This document shows, in pieces, positions 58,042-64,000 of a stretch of 64,000 nt of DNA (position 1 is its first letter; each line of letters begins with the position of its first letter). The position numbers were made by a program, and so were the translations under genes. Under the pieces are notes generated by a model. The model was not told the origin of the DNA, searched no databases, and saw nothing but the letters and a program-made list of their open reading frames with translations. The DNA comes from Lineus longissimus (lineage: Eukaryota; Nemertea; Pilidiophora; Heteronemertea; Lineidae), in NCBI RefSeq assembly GCF_910592395.1, contig NC_088317.1, positions 15,004,001 through 15,068,000 of the forward strand, in the 5' to 3' direction.

Positions 58042-61000
58042 CCAGAAGTATTAAGGTAGCAGGAAGGGTTGGGCGTTTGTGGTTTCTGAGTCTGAGGGGG
58101 TTGGTGTCTGTTGACTGTGCTTTAAGAGAGACTAGGCATGGCGCCAGTCTCTCTTAAAGCACAGTCAACAGGCATTTGGTCTCAGTATTTGGGTTTTGAT
58201 TGCCATGACTGTACCCCTGTAAAAGTCAGAAGCATTGAAGAAGAAGAAATGTTATTATTGAGGAAAGCAAAATTTATTATGAGACTAGAAGGCAGTGTCC
58301 TGACTTGATTATTTTGAAAATGGCGGTCTGAACACATTAAAAGGTGGAACATGGCATTTTATCGACTTTGAAGTGCTCCGCAGTTAAAGGGAGACTATAG
58401 GCAGCAGCTAGGTAGGCAAGATAAAGTCATACAAATTTGCCAATAGGGGTCAGTCATATCTCTAGGCATGGCGCCAGTCTCTCTTAAAGCACAGTCAACA
58501 GGCATTTGGTCTTAGTATTTGGGTAAGTACAGAATCAAGGCAGCACAGAGAGCAATGATTGAACGATGCTGTGGACAAGTCCAAGGATACTGCATCAGTC
58601 ACGACCAACTTCTCATCAGAAAGCGTCACCACCAGCATATTCAATGTTCAGTTCCAACCTGTACCAGTCCAATGCACGCCTGTCATGGTCAGCAGTGGTC
58701 AGCTTAGCGCGATATGGAACATTCTTCCGAAACTCAAGCGAGGGAAGTCTGCTCATTTGCCTATCTCGCGCACTGCTCCTTCTTGTCAAACATCGTAGTG
58801 AAATCGTGGTACAGTGGGGCGTCCTCGAGGATTGCAGCTGGTCGGACAGACGTGAGGTGGAATGTGGGCGGCTGCACTTCTTCGTTGATGTGCGATGGCA
58901 GATAGCACAGTTGTTGCGTTGCATGACAGCTGAAAGTGAATGTGATATCATAGAACTGAGGCGTTTGCAATGAGACTATAGGTGAAGTAGAAGCAAGGAG
59001 TGAAATGGGCCATCTTCCAGTGACTAATATACAGAGTAAGGGCCCTGGGTGTTGTTAGATTCAGCATTGAATGTATTCCTCGTACAAGCGTGAATAGTGT
59101 GGACATACAGTGAGAGGTGAGAGACCCCTATTGACTACTTCTTGTAACTTTATCTTGGATATTATATTAGTATTGAACTTCTAGCCATGGAATATGAAGA
59201 AATTGAAGTTGTAGGCATGGAATATGAAAAATTATTCAACGGTGAAAGACATTATTCCATGAGGCTTTGCCGTGATCGCAAAGGACGCGACGTGATTGGT
59301 TCACATGCTAATGAGGTATGATAATGATAATTACCTCTATAAATGCTACTTGGATAGCGACTGTGTCGTTGACTGCAACAGTGGTCTATGTCAATGTGTA
59401 CCTGTAATGTCAATGAAGTATGATGAGGTGATGACGATAGTGCAATTATTAAATATTGGCAAGAGATCATACTGCAACATAGGTCTTGTTTTTGACAGAT
59501 GACTGTGCGACATTCCCATTGGGTCTTGTTAGAGTCAGCGCTGCATGTATTCCTTGTACAAGCTTGAATAGTTGTGACGGACTTTGAGGGGTGAGAGACC
59601 CCTATCGGCTACTTCGTCTAACTTTATCTTGCCTACCTAGCTGCTAGCAATAGTGCCCCTTTATCAAGACTGAAACCCACTGTGTGGGGCTAAGAAATTA
59701 CCTTTATAATCCTAGTTGGATAACCACTGTGTAGATGATTTGAAGAGTGCTCTGTGGATGTGTGCCTGTAATGTCAATGAAAGTATGATGAGGTGATGAC
59801 GATAGTGGAATGACGAAATATTGGAAAGAGATCTATTCCTAGAAGAACATATGTCCTGTTTTGACTAGGTGGCGCATTTTAGAATCAGCAGTGAGCACTG
59901 TGTGTAACATGGTGGAGGCAGCGGAGATAATAACTGTGTCGAAAGTATTGTTATAGGGCCTTCCCTAGGCCCATGGGGTTAAATTTACAATCCACGATTG
60001 AAAAGACGTAGTTTGATTGCATTCAACTATAAATCCATTGAACAGTTGTGTTCCTTTAGTCAACCGATGACCTTTTGTTGGGCCATGATCGGGGATTGTA
60101 AACTGTAAATGTATTATGGACTGGGAGACGGGGGAAACACAAGTGAAATAGACCAAAACAAGTGATTTTGGGGCTTTGGTTTAGACGCATGCCCCACATG
60201 CGCCATGCAGGATTATACGGTTCATGTGAGTGAACTTGTTGACATCTACATGATCTATCATCTAGTGCTGTTATTGGTCATGGTACATACTACATGGTAG
60301 GCCTAATCATCATGGCTATATGTTTCAGGAAAAGCTCGGAGTAAAATGAACTGCCGATGAATAATGATGTTGTTCATGTTTACCATGTTTACTAGTACAT
60401 AGCCATAGGGTATGCACCGGCCAGTGCACTTTCTGCACGTCGTCATGGTCATGTACGTGATACCGTGATACCTTGCATATTTTGCTCTTTGAATGCGCAT
60501 GCTTTTTGGGCAAAATCACTTGTACCAACACTAATGAATAATGTCTTCTTATCCCTATGACTCCATACACAGTGAGGGCATTGTCCCATTCCCATCAAAT
60601 GGTAACTTATTGTACCGTATTGGGGTGGAAGTTGGGGAGCAGATACCTACCGTTGCACGCCTGTCATAATCAGTAGTGATGAGCTTAGCGCGATATGGAA
60701 CATTCTTCAGAAACTCAAGCGAGGGAAGTCTGCTCATTAGCATATCTCGCGCACTGCTCCTTCTTGTCAAACATCGTAGTGAAATCGTAATGGAAAACGT
60801 CTGGCTTTGCGCCAGACGTTGAGACTAATAAGTGAAGAACTAATAGGTAAAGAACTTCTACTTGCGCGAGACTGCTCTGATAAAATTATCATTGCAGAGA
60901 CTACGGTGACGTACACATATATTTTTTACAATCAAAAATGCCTTCAAAAGACGACATGGAATGATTATTTTATTGATATTTCCTACTATATACCTTCCAA

Positions 61001-61184
61001 TTATCACTTTATACAAATAGATCGGCGTTAGGTCGCATGCTTTTCTTTCCTGGTGACACTATAAAGCAAAATAGTTGCAACCCCGTAAATGCGCTATAAG
61101 TCCAATAATAAGTGACGGTGACCCGTTATAAATGTTTCGCCAGCTTCGCTTTTTTGCCGCTACGCGGCGCGTTGGGCCCTTGCG
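58042..61184 (+). mobile_element. Unclassified multi-copy element, copy B (inverted relative to copy A)
   Basis: It starts 'tccagaagtattaaggtagc' and ends 'ttgggcccttgcg'. It is nearly collinear with the reverse complement of 2681-5330, including the 62-bp hairpin (58109-58170) and the fragment with 'FTFSCHATQQLCYLPSHINE'. A TTAA MITE end lies at 58384. Confidence 0.7.
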
Positions 61185-61185
61185 T

Positions 61186-61683
61186 CCAGAAGTATTAAGG
61201 TAGCAGGAAGGGGTGGGCGTTTGTGGTTTCTGAGTGTGAGGGGGTATAGTGGTGTATGTTGACTGTGCTCTAAGAGAGACTGGCATGCTCAGCTCAAGGT
61301 AATCTTTCGCAGTGTTTCTTCGGCCCAGATACATTGTGGTGGAAAACGTCCAGGTCTAGTACAATGAACGCCTGGCTTGCGCCAGACTAATAAGTGAAGA
61401 CTCTGTGACGTAGGCAAATACTTTTTACAATTAAAAATGCTCTCAAAAGACGATAAGGAATGATTATTTATTAACATTTCCTGAACTATATACCTTCTAA
61501 TTATCACTTTACATAAATAGGTTGGCGTTAGGTCGCGTGCTTTTCTTTCCTGGTGACAACATACAGCAAAATAGTTACAACCACACAATCGCGCTAAAGT
61601 CCATAATAAGGCCAAGGTGACCCGTTATAAATGTTTCGCCAGCTTCGCTCTTTTGCCGCTACGTGGCGCGTTGGGTCCTTGCG
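61186..61683 (+). mobile_element. Shortened tandem copy C of the same element
   Basis: It begins with the same 'ccagaagtattaaggtagca' immediately after copy B ends. It finishes with the same GCCGC hairpin and 'ttgggtccttgcg', but lacks most of the interior. Confidence 0.7.
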
Positions 61684-62335
61684 TTTGAAACTTAAAATTA
61701 GAAAATGTCTCCCTGGAACAGTGTCCAGTCTTAGTGTATTCTGACTGATTATGGTGTATGGTTTTATACAGGGAATGACCGTCAATAGCTCAGAAATAAA
61801 AGCGCATGATAGAATCCTTTCTTCTGACATTCTATCCATGGACATTTCACCGGCATAGAATCCGTGGGAAGCTCTATCGTAGAATACTTTTAAAACTGTT
61901 CCACCGGGTGCGGTAGCAAAATCTGTCCTTGGATAGAGTGTCCCCCGGAGTGGCCTTGAGTGTAACAGATCTATTGGAGGTCTTTAAAAGTCTCTATAGA
62001 ATCATAACTTAATCTGTCACCATGACAAGATCAGACTGCTAAGATCAAGGATCACGATCACTTCAGGAAATAACCCCCTCCAATCATTCTATCACGAGCT
62101 GCTCAAAACCCCACATGGCACGATGAAAATATAACGAAGAATAATTCTAATTCTATGCCGCATCAATTTTGGAACTGGCTGTATACTGCGGTCTCGGCGA
62201 GATCTCGCTCGATCACGAGACTAAAACGAGACTAGACGCCATTCACAATACGAAAGTTTCTGGTGATATTTTCTCATGAAAATAGTGAACGATTGGAGTC
62301 TTTGTGGGCCAAAGTGTGGCCGTGAGGAGGAATGA
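61684..62335 (+). promoter_or_regulatory. Presumed upstream region of cullin-4
   Basis: No repeat end or exon was recognised. The last 150 bp before the start are less AT-rich and contain 'gcgagatctcgctcgatcac'. Promoter function is inferred only from position. Confidence 0.3.
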
Positions 62336-63450
62336 ATGCCTCTTTCAAATGTCAATAAACCGCTTCTGCAGGAGCAGCAGAAAAAAGAAGGAAGTTCTCA
62401 TCACAAAAAACGCCGTCTAAGTGGGTCTCCCAGCACGAGCCCTGGCTCAAATTTTCACAGTGAAAACAGTAAAAGACTCAAGGTTGACACAATGACAGAT
62501 CCCCATAGAAGGGCTAATTTCTCGGCCCTTACTGGCCCTAGCAATGGACTGAATAGGAATCTGTCCCCTCTTAACAATAAGCCCACTCCAGCAAAAAAGC
62601 TTGTGATAAAAAATTTCAAAGGTAAGATTTTGTGAGGTGTGCAAAATTTCATCTCGTCTCGTCTGAGTTTCGCTCCATCAAGGCCAAGGGGCAATGCAGC
62701 AAGATTGCTAAGAAAGTAGTGCTGCAGTGAAGGACCCTTGTGTGAGAACGATGGTCGGAAACTAGTTGTTTTTTCAGTTGGAAAGTGCATACTGCCAGCA
62801 CAACTGAGGCCAAGGGGTTTAAACACAGATAGGCCGCTGAATCAGGTTTAGTTACTAGAAGAGGGAGCAAGAAATCCAGAGAGGTCTCGAATAGGCCTAG
62901 GCCTAGGCCTATATGATGTGAATTCCTTCATAGACATCTAACTATGTTTTAACCCCTTACTGTTGACCCTTGATTCAGTGGCTGTGGTTTAAAAATCTGT
63001 CTGTGTTTGGTCTTTCTCATCCCTTTTTACATCATCATCTCTTTTTTTACTGTTTCAGAAAAGCCGAAATTGCCTGACAACTATGGTGAAGAAGCTTGGG
63101 CAAAGTTAAAGGAAACAGTGGAAGCCATCCACAATAGGGTGTCGATAAAGTCGAGTTTAGAGGAGCTGTATCAGGTAACTTATTTCATAAAGACAAGAAT
63201 TCCTGGCAGTAAAGTTTCAAAAGTCAGTTATCTCAAAATTGTCATCTCAAGTAATATTCCTAATATATAAGAGTAAGAGTAAGGATGCATATGCTTGGGT
63301 GCAGCCAATTCATCAGTAAATTCTCTAATCTTCCCATTGACTTCTTTCTTTCCAGGCTGTTGAGAATATGTGTTCACATAAAATGTCCGCCAATCTCTAC
63401 GACCAGTTGAAGGTCGTCTGTGAGAAACATGTCAAGTCAAATACGCACCA
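62336..63450 (+). CDS. CUL4: Cullin-4, N-terminal exons (gene runs off the window)
   Basis: Exon 1 is 62336-62621, exon 2 is 63059-63174 and exon 3 is 63356 to about 63450 (donor tentative). Phases 1 and 0 agree. The N-terminus is basic with NLS-like 'KKRRLSG' and 'SKRLKV', as in CUL4B. Then come 'AKKLVIKNF', '[20 protein letters not shown]', 'SLEELYQ' and '[19 protein letters not shown]', the start of the cullin repeat domain that binds DDB1. CUL4 is the scaffold of CRL4 ubiquitin ligases (DDB1 plus DCAF receptors). An overlapping ATG at 62332 is out of frame, so 62336 was chosen. CUL4A and CUL4B are not separable here. Confidence 0.9.
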
Positions 63451-64000
63451 GTTTCTTGGATATCCTTTTACTATAAATACTAGTTCTAGCAATCAACCGA
63501 TTTTAGTTTTACAGTGTTATTATCCACGGAGCCATTTGTCAGGGCATCCCACCCTACCTTGGAAGAGCCACTCTACCAAGCTCTAGAATTTTGTTAAGGG
63601 TTTCTATGGGGCCACCCAACCATAAATTGCTGGCTAACCTACCTCTCGGCATGTGAAGCACACTGGCAAAACTTCTTGAATATCAGGGGTACCCTCCTTC
63701 CTGGAGAACTCTATTTTGGTGTGTAGATCTGCTACTTATAAGGTTAAATTATGATACACTTCAATTGCAATGTTACATACTATACACTGTGCCTCGAGTC
63801 ATTTTCGCACCAGCAGTGATGATGTTTCGATCGAGAAACAGATGGCATGATTGAGTTGCACACCACGTTGGATTCGACTGAATGAAGCTATGACTGAAGA
63901 GAGTTTTCAGAATGTTTTGTCATGTTTGTTAGGACAACTTGGTAAATTCTTGGCCTGATAGATTTGAAATGAACACCACGCTTTTGGCTGCATCGTAGGG
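63451..64000. other. Cullin-4 intron 3 to window edge
   Basis: No further cullin exon was recognised before the right edge. Confidence 0.5.

Noticed and set aside
1-64000. CRISPR arrays, rRNA or tRNA genes, bacterial operons
   Set aside because: The window is clearly animal nuclear DNA with spliced genes. Repeat arrays here are minisatellites or transposon parts, and no tRNA or rRNA sequence was recognised.

Overview
This window looks like nuclear DNA of an invertebrate metazoan. Host genes are split into short exons with GT-AG introns, and transposable elements and minisatellites are dense. The introns carry poly-G/C tracts and ATGTACATGT-type simple repeats. The host genes are animal families (ependymin-related, NEK kinase, MOGAT/DGAT2, cullin-4). 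The phylum cannot be fixed from this sequence; a deuterostome or a lophotrochozoan would both fit. All exon models were built by hand from splice sites, phase and family similarity.

Region 1 (1-29.3 kb) is a direct tandem duplication of an ependymin-related secreted protein gene on the + strand. Copy 1 (exons 76-7283) lacks its first two exons, which would lie left of the window. Copy 2 (15336-28742) is complete: seven exons, 216 codons plus stop, all phases consistent. Their introns are nearly identical by eye, but the five shared exons differ mostly at amino-acid-changing positions. Insertions have enlarged the introns: a 3.2 kb block in copy 1, and in copy 2 a Harbinger-like element, a 2 kb block, and two head-to-head pogo-like transposons sitting inside a TTAA MITE. 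A decayed Gypsy element (8570-14237) lies between the copies; in place of RNase H and integrase it carries an SGNH-hydrolase-like reading frame.

Region 2 (29.4-38.7 kb) is a transposon cluster: a 1.9 kb foldback palindrome made of 113-bp tandem units (29460-31398), a 5'-truncated LINE (31505-32875), and a second Gypsy element (33744-38716). The second Gypsy element is broken by a 367-bp insertion and by a 46-bp tandem expansion.

Region 3 (39.3-57 kb) is a compact run of host genes: a coiled-coil protein (minus, 39337-44122, 348 aa, resembling vertebrate C6orf163), a NEK-family kinase (plus, 46155-51552, 901 aa) and a MOGAT/DGAT2 acyltransferase (minus, 52907-56935, 335 aa).

Region 4 (57-64 kb) holds inverted copies of the repeat inserted in ependymin copy 1 (58042-61683), then the first three coding exons of cullin-4 (plus, from 62336), which runs off the right edge.
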